DNA of 64,000 nt from Kordiimonadales bacterium IMCC3096 (GTDB lineage: Bacteria; Pseudomonadota; Alphaproteobacteria; Minwuiales; Minwuiaceae), in contig CP018227.1 of assembly GCA_016865035.1 (NCBI GenBank), forward strand, positions 2,066,001-2,130,000. Reading direction: 5' to 3'. How positions within the stretch are numbered: the stretch's first letter is position 1; every line of letters begins with the position of its first letter. The notes under the pieces were generated by a model. That model was not told the DNA's origin and ran no database searches. It saw only the letters and a list, made by a program, of their open reading frames with translations. A program made the position numbers and the translations under genes. This document shows positions 20,745 to 29,434 of the stretch, one piece after another.

Positions 20745-22094
20745 TCAGACCTTATAGGGGCCCAGTTCGCCACCGAAGATGCTCGGGTCGTAGGTGACCT
20801 GCGACGCCGGGACTTCCTTCACGACCTCGAGGAGGTCGAACTGGCTGGTCGCGTTCTCGTTGCCACGCACCACCAGCACGTCCTTGAAGCACTGGTGATC
20901 CGCCCCGCGATACAGGGTCGGGCCATTGCCCATGCCATCGAATTCGAAGTCTTCCAGCGCCTTGATGACCTCCGGCGGGTAGAAGGTGCCGGCGCGGGCG
21001 CAGGCATCGGCATACAGGAGAGCCTGCACATAGCAGGTATGGGCGGCCTGCGACGGCGGGAAGCCGTATTCCTGGCCGAAGGACTTCACGAATGCCTGCG
21101 AACCGGCATCCTGCAGCGACCAGTTCCAGTTGGTCGTGCCGTAGATCCCCTTGATGTTCGCGCCGGCACCCTGTGCCATCAGGCGCGAGTACAGCGGCAC
21201 GACGATCTGGAAGTCCTTGCCGTTGACCTGCTTGTCGCGCAGGCCGAACTGCACCGCCTGGGTCAGGGAGTTGATCATGTCCTTGCCGTAATGGTTCAGG
21301 ACCAGAACGTCGGCACCGGAATTCAGCACCGGCGTGATGTACTGCGAGAAGTCACCCGCGCCCAGCGGCGTACGCACGGCATTGACCGTCTGCCAGCCCA
21401 GGGCTTCCGTGGTGTTCTTGATCGACTCTTCCTGCGTCCAGCCCCAGGTGTAGTCGGCGGTCAGGTGATAGGCGCGACGCTCCGTGCCCATGGTTTCCTT
21501 CAGCACCGGACCCAGCGCGGCACCGGACATGTAGGCGTTGAAGAAATGGCGGAAGCCATAGCGCCGCTTGTCCTTGCCGGTGGTGTCGTTGGAATGGGTC
21601 AGGCCGCACATGAAGACGACGCCCATCTCCTGCGCCAGGCTCTGCACCGCGACGGCCACGCCCGACGACGAACCGCCGGAGAACATGATGACGCCATCCT
21701 TCTCGATCATCCGCTTGGCGGACGCGCGGGCGGCATCGGACTTGGTCTGCGTGTCACCCGTGACATACTCGACCTTCTTGCCCAGCACGCCATCACCCTT
21801 CAGCGACAGCGGCTGCATGGTGTTCAGCATGCCGCCGTCACCTTCGCCATTGATGTGCTTCACGGCCAGTTCATAGGCGCGCAGCTCGTCCGCACCCTCG
21901 TCGGCGTAGGCACCGGTCTGCGGTACGTTGAAGCCGAACTTCACGCTGGAGGCATTGCCCGGGTTGTTGCGGAACTCCTCGGCCCAGGCATTGCGCACGA
22001 AGAAGGTCGGTGCGATCACCGCACCGGCACCCAGGGCCGTGCCGGCCTTCAGGATGCTGCGGCGTGACACGCCACGATCATTGATCTTGGTCAT
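20745..22094 (-). CDS. livK: ABC transporter substrate-binding protein, LivK type, Tat-exported
   Basis: A 449-residue periplasmic binding protein. It starts with a twin-arginine signal (MTKINDRGVSRRSILKAG, followed by a hydrophobic stretch and NAWA cleavage site). The mature part is a type I periplasmic binding fold (FGFNVPQTGAYADEGADELR, later VIMFSGGSSSGVAVAV-like region and a DVLVLNHYGKDM strand). Ligand is unknown: the family covers branched-chain amino acids, amides and urea. ATG 22094 follows GGGAGGG and gives the Tat motif near the N-terminus; the frame is open to 22157. It is first gene of the livKHMGF operon. Confidence 0.88.
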   Translation of the reverse strand: MTKINDRGVSRRSILKAGTALGAGAVIAPTFFVRNAWAEEFRNNPGNASSVKFGFNVPQTGAYADEGADELRAYELAVKHINGEGDGGMLNTMQPLSLKGDGVLGKKVEYVTGDTQTKSDAARASAKRMIEKDGVIMFSGGSSSGVAVAVQSLAQEMGVVFMCGLTHSNDTTGKDKRRYGFRHFFNAYMSGAALGPVLKETMGTERRAYHLTADYTWGWTQEESIKNTTEALGWQTVNAVRTPLGAGDFSQYITPVLNSGADVLVLNHYGKDMINSLTQAVQFGLRDKQVNGKDFQIVVPLYSRLMAQGAGANIKGIYGTTNWNWSLQDAGSQAFVKSFGQEYGFPPSQAAHTCYVQALLYADACARAGTFYPPEVIKALEDFEFDGMGNGPTLYRGADHQCFKDVLVVRGNENATSQFDLLEVVKEVPASQVTYDPSIFGGELGPYKV

Positions 22095-22215
22095 TTGAAT
22101 TTCCCTCCCGGACGGGTTTCTTGGAAACGATCCCTTTGCCCATGGCTGGTGGGCCATTGGTTGCTGCCAAGGCTACGCGGTGCTGTAAATCATGGCAATC
22201 TGGCATTGAAAGAAT

Positions 22216-22278
22216 TGGAAAATTCTGTAAAATTCTGTAATTAGCTTAAGTCGATACTGTAAATTCTTTACCATTTGG
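22216..22278. promoter_or_regulatory. AT-rich tandem repeats between livK and the XRE regulator
   Basis: This short A/T-rich stretch stands out from the G/C-rich surroundings. AATTCTGTAA occurs twice in tandem (22221-22230 and 22231-22240), and a related ACTGTAAATTCTTTA follows at 22256-22270. The position upstream of the XRE gene and opposite livK suggests an operator for the regulator or promoter elements for both genes. Nothing in the sequence proves which. Confidence 0.45.
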
Positions 22279-22297
22279 CAATGACAGGAGCGCCGGG

Positions 22298-23872
22298 ATG
22301 GCCGTTGCCGCACCCATCGGGATGAAGGTCAGGACAAGGCGCAAGGCCCGGGGGCTGACGCAGAAGGCACTGGCGCAGAAGGTCGGCATTTCCGCGTCCT
22401 ACCTGAACCTGATCGAGTCCGACCGTCGCGCGGTCGGCGGCAGCCTGTTGCAGCGGATCGCCGAACAGCTCGGGCTGGAACTGGCGGATCTGAGCGGGGA
22501 TCAGGAGCGGCGGCTGGTGGAGCGGCTGGGCGAACTGGCGGCCGACCCGTCGATCCTGCAGCACCGCATCGATCCGGGGACCGCGAGCGCGCTGGTCAGC
22601 CGCCATCCCGACTGGGCCGCAGCCATGCTCAGCCTGTCGCGCGCTGTCCGCGACGCGGATCAGCAGATCACGGCACTGACCGACCGGCTCGACCAGGATC
22701 CGGCCCTGATGGAGGCGGTGCATCAGGTGCTGAACAATGCCGCCGCCGTGCGCTCCACAATGGAGATCCTGTCGTCGGTGGAGGACCTGCCGACGGAGCA
22801 GCGGGCAAGGTTCGTCGATATCGTGCTGTCACAGAGCGGCGAGCTTTCCGGCACCGCCGAACGCCTGGTCGCCCTGTTCAGTGTCGGCAACACCCGCAAC
22901 CGCTCCCTCTCCCCGGCGGAGGAGGTGGATGACTTCCTGATCCAGAACCAGAGCTATTTCCCGCCGCTGGAGGATGCCGCCCGCGACCTGCGCCGCGAGA
23001 TCCGGTCCTTCGGCCAGACGATCGAGGGCGCGCTGACAGCGTTTCTGGTGCAGCGGTTCGATATCTCGGTCTTCAACCGCTCCCCGGTGGATGCGGACCT
23101 GAGCCGGTTCCGTAACCATTGCCACTATGACGAAGCCAACCGGGTGCTGCTGTTTCTCGACAATGCGCCGCCCTCGACACGTCAGTTCCAGCTCGCGCGA
23201 CTGGCCTGCCAGCTGACAGCACCGGACCTGATCGACGCGGTGGCCCGGGATGAACTGCTGACCAGCGACGAGGCACGGACCCGCGCCCGCGGGGCGCTGG
23301 CGAGCTGGCTCGCCGCGGCGGCGCTGTTCCCCTACGAGACCTTTCTGGAGGACGCTGTCCGCCACCGCTACGATGTGGAACTGCTGCGCCAGCGCTTCTC
23401 GGCCAGTGTGGAGCAGATCTGCCAGCGACTGGTCTCCCTGCGCAAGCCGGGGGCGGAGGGGATACCCTTCGGGTTCCTGCGGGCCGATCCCTCGGGCCAC
23501 ATCAGCAAGCGCTTTCCCATTGCCGGCCTGCCGGTGCCGCGCAGTGGCAATGGCTGCCCCCTGTGGCCGCTGTACGGGGCCTTCCAGACTCCGGACCGGG
23601 TGATCCGGCAGCTTGCGGAATTTCCGAACGGCAGCCGGTACCTGTTCATCGGGCGCACCGTGCGCCACGAACCGGCCCTGTTTCACGAGGCGCCGTTCCT
23701 GCACGCGGTCATGCTTGCCTGTGACGTGGTGCATGCCGATCAGACCGTTTATGCCGACGGTCTGGACTTTGCTGCGCGACACATGGCGACGCCCGTCGGA
23801 CCCAACTGCCGACTGTGTTCGCGCAGCGATTGCCTGCACCGCGGAGAGGACTCGATCCTCTATTCGCGCTGA
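22298..23872 (+). CDS. XRE-family regulator with DUF2083 domain (short-chain fatty acyl regulator type)
   Basis: A 524-residue regulator. The N-terminal helix-turn-helix (KVRTRRKARGLTQKALAQKV, then ISASYLNLIESDRR) spans residues 10-65. A helical middle and an ImmA/IrrE-like segment follow. The C-terminal DUF2083 region (GNGCPLWPLYGAFQTP near 410 and NCRLCSRSDCLHR near 505) has paired cysteines that could bind metal. This layout matches regulators of short-chain fatty acid or propionate use. The segment where ImmA/IrrE proteins carry HExxH reads STRQFQLARLACQL, so the protease site is absent. It is divergent from the liv operon. Confidence 0.8.
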   Translation: MAVAAPIGMKVRTRRKARGLTQKALAQKVGISASYLNLIESDRRAVGGSLLQRIAEQLGLELADLSGDQERRLVERLGELAADPSILQHRIDPGTASALVSRHPDWAAAMLSLSRAVRDADQQITALTDRLDQDPALMEAVHQVLNNAAAVRSTMEILSSVEDLPTEQRARFVDIVLSQSGELSGTAERLVALFSVGNTRNRSLSPAEEVDDFLIQNQSYFPPLEDAARDLRREIRSFGQTIEGALTAFLVQRFDISVFNRSPVDADLSRFRNHCHYDEANRVLLFLDNAPPSTRQFQLARLACQLTAPDLIDAVARDELLTSDEARTRARGALASWLAAAALFPYETFLEDAVRHRYDVELLRQRFSASVEQICQRLVSLRKPGAEGIPFGFLRADPSGHISKRFPIAGLPVPRSGNGCPLWPLYGAFQTPDRVIRQLAEFPNGSRYLFIGRTVRHEPALFHEAPFLHAVMLACDVVHADQTVYADGLDFAARHMATPVGPNCRLCSRSDCLHRGEDSILYSR

Positions 23873-23970
23873 TCGATGTACCCGCAGGCCCCGGTTCTGT
23901 TCTACACTGCATGCCGGGAACGATCCGGGCGCATCCAATGACGCCCGGGCGATCAGGGGAGGATGCCGCC

Positions 23971-24378
23971 GTGACGGACTCAGGGGCGGACAGAAGCGCG
24001 AAACAGATCCTCATTGCGGAGGATGAGCCGAACATCGTGGAACTGCTGACCTTCATTCTGGAGCGCGCAGGCTGTGTCACGCGTGCGGTCACCGACGGCG
24101 AAGCGGCAATCGCCGAGATCCGTCGTGAGGCACCGGACGTGCTGTTGCTCGACCTGATGCTGCCGAAACATGACGGCTATGCGGTGCTGAAGGCCGTGCG
24201 CGGCAGTGCCGACAATGCGGAACTGCCCGTGGTCATGCTGACTGCGAAAGGGCAGGAAAGGGACCGCAAGGTGGCCGAGTCGCTGGGCGTCAACGCCTTC
24301 ATCACCAAACCCTTCTCGAACCAGGATGTGGTCGACCAGGTTCTGGCGCTGGCCGGGGCCGGCGCCCCTGCACGCTGA
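23971..24378 (+). CDS. Single-domain response regulator (CheY-like)
   Basis: A 135-residue receiver with no output domain. Acidic pair in IAEDEPN, phospho-acceptor Asp in LLLDLMLPKHDGY, Thr in VVMLTAKGQERD, and Lys in FITKPFSNQD are all present. GTG 23971 is preferred because GGGGAGGA lies seven bases upstream; an ATG at 23938 would add 11 residues with no good site. It is followed by a small membrane protein gene and a transporter-like sensor kinase, so it is probably the kinase partner. Confidence 0.88.
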   Translation: MTDSGADRSAKQILIAEDEPNIVELLTFILERAGCVTRAVTDGEAAIAEIRREAPDVLLLDLMLPKHDGYAVLKAVRGSADNAELPVVMLTAKGQERDRKVAESLGVNAFITKPFSNQDVVDQVLALAGAGAPAR

Positions 24379-24647
24379 TGCCGCGGCAGAAGCTGCGTGA
24401 CGCAGCCTTCATCCTGCCGTTCTTCGGTCTGATCCTGATCATGCCGCCCTTCGTCGACATCTTCTTCAGCGCCCGGCTGCTTGGCGGCATTCCCGTCATC
24501 CTGCTCTATATCTTCTGTGCCTGGACGGGGCTGATCATCCTCGGCTGGATCCTGTCGCGGCGCCTGGTGACCGATTCCGACACGGCGGAGCCGCGTCCGC
24601 CGACCCTGCATCCCCTGCCGCCGGAACAGCGCGATGCTGACGGCTGA
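24378..24647 (+). CDS. Small two-helix membrane protein of unknown function
   Basis: An 89-residue protein with two hydrophobic helices (about residues 10-28 and 36-60) and a charged, proline-rich tail (EPRPPTLHPLPPEQ). Its ATG shares the last base of the receiver stop codon, and its 3' end overlaps the kinase gene by 14 bases, so the three genes are probably co-translated. Homologues accompany sodium:solute-symporter-like kinases, which suggests an accessory subunit; this is inference from position. Confidence 0.7.
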   Translation: MPRQKLRDAAFILPFFGLILIMPPFVDIFFSARLLGGIPVILLYIFCAWTGLIILGWILSRRLVTDSDTAEPRPPTLHPLPPEQRDADG

Positions 24648-27336
24648 TGTCGTTGTTGCCATCGCGCTGGGCTATGTCGGACTGCTCTTCCTGCTCGCCT
24701 TCCTGAGTGATCGCTGGAGCCGCAAGGGCAGCCGCTGGATCAGCAACTCGCCGCTGATCTACACGCTGTCGATCTCCGTCTACTGCACGTCCTGGACATT
24801 CTACGGTGCGGTCGGGTCCGCCGCGCGCAACGGGCTGGAGTTCATCACCATCTACCTGGGGCCGACGCTGGTGTTTCTGGGCTGGTGGTACCTGCTGCGG
24901 AAGCTGGTGCGCATCGGACAGGTGAACCGCATATCCTCGATCGCCGACCTGATCTCGTCACGCTACGGCAAGAGCAACACACTCGCGGTCATGGTGACGC
25001 TGATGGCGGTGATCGGCACCACCCCCTACATCGCGCTGCAACTGAAGGCCGTCACCACCAGTTTCGATGTCGTCAGCGGCGGCAGCGGGGACCTGCTGGG
25101 CAACCTCTCCGGCGACAACAGCGGGATTGATCCCGCCCTGCTGGTCGCGGTGGGCATGGCCCTGTTCACGATCCTGTTCGGCACGCGCAATCTCGATGCC
25201 AACGAGCAGCATCCGGGCGTCGTCGCGGCCATCGCGTTCGAGGCGCTGGTGAAACTGCTGGCGCTGCTGATGGTCGGCCTGTTCGTGGTCTTTTCCTTCG
25301 GCGGCCTGGAGAACCTGTTCCCCGAGGAGATGAGCCGTCGCCTGCTGGAGCGGGAAAACGTCTTCGGCGGGCGCTGGGCGGTCCTGACCTTCCTTTCGGC
25401 GACGGCGATCATCTGCCTGCCGAGGGAGTTCCAGGTGACGGTGGTGGAGAACGCGCGGGAGTCACATCTGCGCACCGCCGGCTGGCTGTTTCCGGCCTAT
25501 CTGCTGCTGATCTGCCTGTTCATCCTGCCCATCGCCGCCGCCGGCCTGACCCGGCTGCCGGAAGGCGCGAACCCGGACATGTTCGTGCTGACCGTGCCGA
25601 TGGCCGCGAACCAGGAGATGCTGGCCCTGTTCGCCTTCATCGGCGGATTCTCTTCAGCCACCTCGATGGTGATCGTCGCCTGCATCGCGCTGTCGATCAT
25701 GATCTCGAACCACATCGTCATGCCGGTGGTGCTGCGCCTGCGCTGGCTGCGGCTCTACGACAGCGCCGACCTGAAGACCCTCGTGCTGTTCAGCCGTCGC
25801 TTCTCCATCCTGCTGATCCTGTTCCTGGGCCTGGTCTACTATCGGCTGAGCGCGCAGACGGAGGCCCTGGCCTCCATGGGCCTGATCGCCTTTGCCGGGG
25901 TGGCGCAGTTCCTGCCGAGCCTGCTGGCCGGACTCTACTGGCGTCAGGCAACCGCACGGGGCGCAAAGCTCGGGCTCATGGGCGGCGTCGTCCTGTGGGT
26001 CTATACCCTGCTGCTGCCCAGCCTGGCGGAGGAGGGCACGGTCTTCGGTCAGATCGTCAGCAACGGCCTCTTCGGCTGGGAGATGCTGCGGCCGGAGGCG
26101 CTGTTCGGCATGACCGGCTTCGATCCGCTGGTGCATGCCATCGTCTGGAGCATGACGGCCAATACAGCCCTGCTGATCGCGGGTTCCCTGTTCAGCGAGC
26201 AGGCACCGCTGGAGCGTCTGCAGAGTGCCCTGTTCGTCGATGTCTTCCGCAACACGCCCGGCGATGAATCCCGTGCGCTGGTGCGTTCCGCCGCCATCGA
26301 CGACCTGCGCCTGCTGTCGCGCCGTATCCTTGGCGCGGATGCCGCCGACCGCCAGTTCCGCGACTTTGCCCTGCGGCAGGGGCGCGATGATGGCGTGCCG
26401 GTCGCGGACACGGCCTTCATCACCCATCTGGAGCGCCAGATCGGTGGCAATGTCGGCGCCGCCTCCGCCCGTGTCATGATCTCGGAAGTGGTGTCGGGGG
26501 AGACGATCAGCCTCGACGAGATCATCCGCATGGTCGACGAGACCCAGCAGGTGATCGAATACAGCCAGGCGCTGGAGGCCAATTCCCGGACCCTGGAACA
26601 GACCGCCGCACAATTGCGCCAGGCCAACCAGCGCCTGATGCGGCTGGACACGGAAAAGGATGATTTCCTCAGCCAGGTCAGCCACGAACTGCGCACCCCC
26701 ATGACCTCCATCCGCTCCTTCGCCGAGGCGCTGCTGAAGGCTGACGAGATGCCGCCGGATCAGGCGCGGCGCTTCATGCGGATCATCCATGACGAGAGCC
26801 TGCGCCTGACCAGCCTGCTGGATGACATCCTGGACCTGAGCCACCTTGAAAGCGGCGAGGTGCGCTGGCAGGTGGAGCGCCTTGACCCGGAAACGGCGGC
26901 GATCAGTGCCATCGCGGCCTGTGAGGGGCTGGCCGCGGAAACCGGCGTGCGGGTCGATCATGTCCCCGCCGACACGACCGCCGCGATCCGGGGCAACCGG
27001 GACCGGTTGAGCCAGATCCTGATCAACCTGATTTCCAATGCCATCAAGTACAATGATTCACCGGAACCCTGGGTCCGGATCGAGTCGCGGGTGGAGGCGG
27101 GGCGCTGGCGGGTCGACGTGCGCGACAATGGACCCGGTGCGGGCGATGTGGCCCCGGATCAGCTCTTCTCCAAGTTCGCGCGGGGCTGGCGGCAGATCGC
27201 CAAGGGCCGGTCCGGTACCGGGCTCGGCCTGGCCATCAGCGCCGAGATTGCCCGCCGCCACGGCGGCGACCTGTCCCTGACCGAAAGCTCGGAGCAGGGC
27301 AGTTGCTTCACCCTGACCCTGCCGGTCACGCAATAG
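24634..27336 (+). CDS. Sodium:solute-symporter-like sensor histidine kinase (CbrA/CrbS type)
   Basis: A 900-residue hybrid of transporter and kinase. Residues about 1-510 form an SSS/PutP-like domain of about thirteen helices (for example FYGAVGSAARNGLEF and the RWLRLYDSADLKTLVLFSRRF loop). A cytoplasmic linker with coiled coil (about 630-670; ANSRTLEQTAAQLRQANQRL) precedes HisKA with phospho-His in SQVSHELRTPMTS (about 690). The ATPase has N-box INLISNAIKYN, DVRDNGPGAGD and GTGLGLAIS. CbrA and CrbS use such domains in control of histidine or acetate use. There is no attached receiver; the receiver at 23971 is the likely partner. Confidence 0.9.
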   Translation: MLTADVVVAIALGYVGLLFLLAFLSDRWSRKGSRWISNSPLIYTLSISVYCTSWTFYGAVGSAARNGLEFITIYLGPTLVFLGWWYLLRKLVRIGQVNRISSIADLISSRYGKSNTLAVMVTLMAVIGTTPYIALQLKAVTTSFDVVSGGSGDLLGNLSGDNSGIDPALLVAVGMALFTILFGTRNLDANEQHPGVVAAIAFEALVKLLALLMVGLFVVFSFGGLENLFPEEMSRRLLERENVFGGRWAVLTFLSATAIICLPREFQVTVVENARESHLRTAGWLFPAYLLLICLFILPIAAAGLTRLPEGANPDMFVLTVPMAANQEMLALFAFIGGFSSATSMVIVACIALSIMISNHIVMPVVLRLRWLRLYDSADLKTLVLFSRRFSILLILFLGLVYYRLSAQTEALASMGLIAFAGVAQFLPSLLAGLYWRQATARGAKLGLMGGVVLWVYTLLLPSLAEEGTVFGQIVSNGLFGWEMLRPEALFGMTGFDPLVHAIVWSMTANTALLIAGSLFSEQAPLERLQSALFVDVFRNTPGDESRALVRSAAIDDLRLLSRRILGADAADRQFRDFALRQGRDDGVPVADTAFITHLERQIGGNVGAASARVMISEVVSGETISLDEIIRMVDETQQVIEYSQALEANSRTLEQTAAQLRQANQRLMRLDTEKDDFLSQVSHELRTPMTSIRSFAEALLKADEMPPDQARRFMRIIHDESLRLTSLLDDILDLSHLESGEVRWQVERLDPETAAISAIAACEGLAAETGVRVDHVPADTTAAIRGNRDRLSQILINLISNAIKYNDSPEPWVRIESRVEAGRWRVDVRDNGPGAGDVAPDQLFSKFARGWRQIAKGRSGTGLGLAISAEIARRHGGDLSLTESSEQGSCFTLTLPVTQ

Positions 27337-27393
27337 ACTGGCCCACCGCCGGATCGCACTGCCGGTGCGCTCCCCGCCCGACAGGCGCAGCGA

Positions 27394-28104
27394 TCAATCG
27401 GCTGTCTGCGCCAGATGGTTCGCCAGGCAGGCATGTGCCTCGTCTACCGCCTGCACGATTTCCGGCAGCACCGACTCCCGTCTGGCATGGACGGCGCTGC
27501 CCTGCAGCTTCTCCGCATAGGCGGCCAGTCGCGCGACCTCGTTCGCGCCGATCCCGCGCGCGGCACCTTTCAGCCCGTGGGCCGCATCCTTCCAGCCCGG
27601 GCCATCCATCTCGGTGCTCATCTGTGTCAGGTAGCGGTCGGTCGATATGCGAAACAGTCCGGCAAGCTCCCTCTCCAGCGCGGTGTCACCGGCGGTATAT
27701 GTGGCCAGATGCGCCAGATCGACCGCGTCGTTGACCGATACGGAGGCGGGACCCAGAGCCGTATCGATGGCGGCTGCCAGCGCCTCCAGTCCGACCGGCT
27801 TAGTCAGCCATGCCCGGATCGGCGCCTCGCCCCAGTCCGCACGTGCGCCATGGGCAGGTGAGAGGCCGACCATGGGCACCCCGCCCGTGCCCTGCATCGC
27901 CGCGATCTCGGGTCCGGTTGGTGGAGGCATGTCGAAGTCGAGGATCGCCAGATCGACCACCACGGCAGCCAGGGCCGAAACAGCAGCCGGACCGTCCTCG
28001 ACAACCGTGGTCTCGTGCCCGAGTTCGCCCAGCAGTCGGGCAATCTGGGACCGCGCCGCCGGATTGTCGTCAGCCAGCAGGATATGCAGGGACCCGCCCG
28101 TCAT
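27394..28104 (-). CDS. Receiver-Hpt phosphotransfer protein
   Basis: A 236-residue protein with an N-terminal receiver (residues about 5-120; LLADDNPAARS, phospho-Asp in LAILDFDMPPP, Lys in WLTKPVG) and a C-terminal histidine phosphotransfer domain with phospho-His in AAHGLKGAARGIG. It would pass phosphate from a receiver to another receiver in a phosphorelay. It is the last gene of a four-gene operon, with an ATGA overlap to the hydrolase; the kinase and receiver upstream could be its partners. Confidence 0.88.
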   Translation of the reverse strand: MTGGSLHILLADDNPAARSQIARLLGELGHETTVVEDGPAAVSALAAVVVDLAILDFDMPPPTGPEIAAMQGTGGVPMVGLSPAHGARADWGEAPIRAWLTKPVGLEALAAAIDTALGPASVSVNDAVDLAHLATYTAGDTALERELAGLFRISTDRYLTQMSTEMDGPGWKDAAHGLKGAARGIGANEVARLAAYAEKLQGSAVHARRESVLPEIVQAVDEAHACLANHLAQTAD

Positions 28105-29036
28105 GGTGATGCCGGAACCCCGATCATCTGCCGCATGCGGGCAATGATGTCGGCGGTGACTTCGGCGCGGTTGGACTCGTTCAGGATCTCGTGGCGCGCG
28201 CCGTCATAGAGGGTCATGGTCAGGTCCGTCACCCCGGCATCGCGGTAGAGGTCGTGCAGCCGCCGGACCCCCTTTCCGAAATCCCCGACGGGATCGCGCT
28301 GGCCTGCTGCAAGGTGAATGGGCATGGACGCGGGAACGCGCTGCAGATTCCGTTTCGAGGCCAGCGACGACAGGGCGTCGAGCAGCCCGATCCAGCTTGC
28401 GGTCGAGGCAATGAAACCGCATTCCGGATCGGCGATATAGCGGTCGACCATTTCCGGGTCGCGGCTGAGCCAGTCCATGTCGGTGCGCGCGGGCTGGAAG
28501 GCCTTGTTCATGCCGTCGAACCCGAGCGCATGGATCAGCCTGCTGCGCCCCCGTGGGCCGAGGCGGAGTCTCTCGATGCGGGCGATCACACGCCCGAGTG
28601 CGGCCAGCGGCGGCGGCGGACCGTTCGAGCCGGACAGAACCGCACCATCGAACTTCTCAGGCCACGACCAGAGTGCCTGCTGCACCACGAACGACCCCAT
28701 TGAATGACCGAACAGGATCAGCGGCAGCTTCGGCCGTTCCGCACGCCAGGCCGAGACCCCCGCGGCGGCATCGCCGACCATGGATGTCCATCCCCCCTGA
28801 TCGCCGAAGTGACCCAGGATGCCGCCCGCCTGTGCCGTGCGCCCGTGGCCGCGCTGGTCGTGGCCTGCCACCATGAATCCGGCCTGGTTCAGAGCCGTGG
28901 CAAAGCCGTCATAGCGGGCGACATGTTCGGCCAGTCCATGCACCAGATAGACCAGGGCCGCAGGCTGTTCGATATCCCAGCGCAGCCCGTGCAGTGTCGT
29001 GCCGTCGGACTGAAAGCACCAGTCAGCCGCAGTCAT
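28101..29036 (-). CDS. Alpha/beta hydrolase, monoacylglycerol-lipase-like
   Basis: A 311-residue serine hydrolase of the Hydrolase_4 family. It has YLVHGLAEHVARYD with the oxyanion HG at about residue 35, FMVAGHDQRGHGRT, nucleophile Ser in LFGHSMGSFVVQ near 114, acid in AAGQRDPVGD near 245 and His in YDGARHEILNE near 293. No signal peptide is seen. Substrate may be a monoacylglycerol, lysophospholipid or other ester. It is ATGA-coupled to the receiver gene before it and the receiver-Hpt gene after it, an unusual place for such an enzyme. Confidence 0.85.
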   Translation of the reverse strand: MTAADWCFQSDGTTLHGLRWDIEQPAALVYLVHGLAEHVARYDGFATALNQAGFMVAGHDQRGHGRTAQAGGILGHFGDQGGWTSMVGDAAAGVSAWRAERPKLPLILFGHSMGSFVVQQALWSWPEKFDGAVLSGSNGPPPPLAALGRVIARIERLRLGPRGRSRLIHALGFDGMNKAFQPARTDMDWLSRDPEMVDRYIADPECGFIASTASWIGLLDALSSLASKRNLQRVPASMPIHLAAGQRDPVGDFGKGVRRLHDLYRDAGVTDLTMTLYDGARHEILNESNRAEVTADIIARMRQMIGVPASP

Positions 29037-29434
29037 CGGTCGCCTTCTCCCCTGTGCGTGCCTTCGAACACGCCTTCGATCGTCTCCACCAGTTCGCTGA
29101 ACTGGAACGGCTTGGTCAGGTATCCCCGGACGCCCTTGCCGAACGCGAAATCCCGCGTGGTCTTCTCACCCAGCGCGGTCAGCACGATCACGGGGATATC
29201 GGCCAGGTCGGGGTGGTCGGACAGCACCGTCAGCGTGCCGAAACCGTTCAGCGAGGGCATCATCATGTCACAGATGATGACATCCACCGGGGTCTGCATC
29301 AGGGAGGCGATGCCTTCCGCGCCGTTGCTCGCGCCGGACGCCTCATATCCTGCAAATCCGAGTCCCCTGACCAGACGCTCGCGAATATCCGCCTCATCCT
29401 CGATCACAAGCACCTTTCGTGGCGGTACGTTCAA
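29033..29434 (-). CDS. Single-domain response regulator
   Basis: A 133-residue receiver with no output domain: DEAD motif in VLVIEDEADIRERL, phospho-Asp in VIICDMMMPSLNGFG, Thr in VIVLTALGEKTTR, and Lys in GYLTKPFQFSEL. It overlaps the CHASE4 kinase gene by four bases (ATGA), making it the clear partner. The C-terminal tail (THRGEGDR) is short and basic/acidic and carries no domain. It may act by binding another protein or by passing phosphate to the downstream Hpt domain. Confidence 0.88.
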   Translation of the reverse strand: MNVPPRKVLVIEDEADIRERLVRGLGFAGYEASGASNGAEGIASLMQTPVDVIICDMMMPSLNGFGTLTVLSDHPDLADIPVIVLTALGEKTTRDFAFGKGVRGYLTKPFQFSELVETIEGVFEGTHRGEGDR

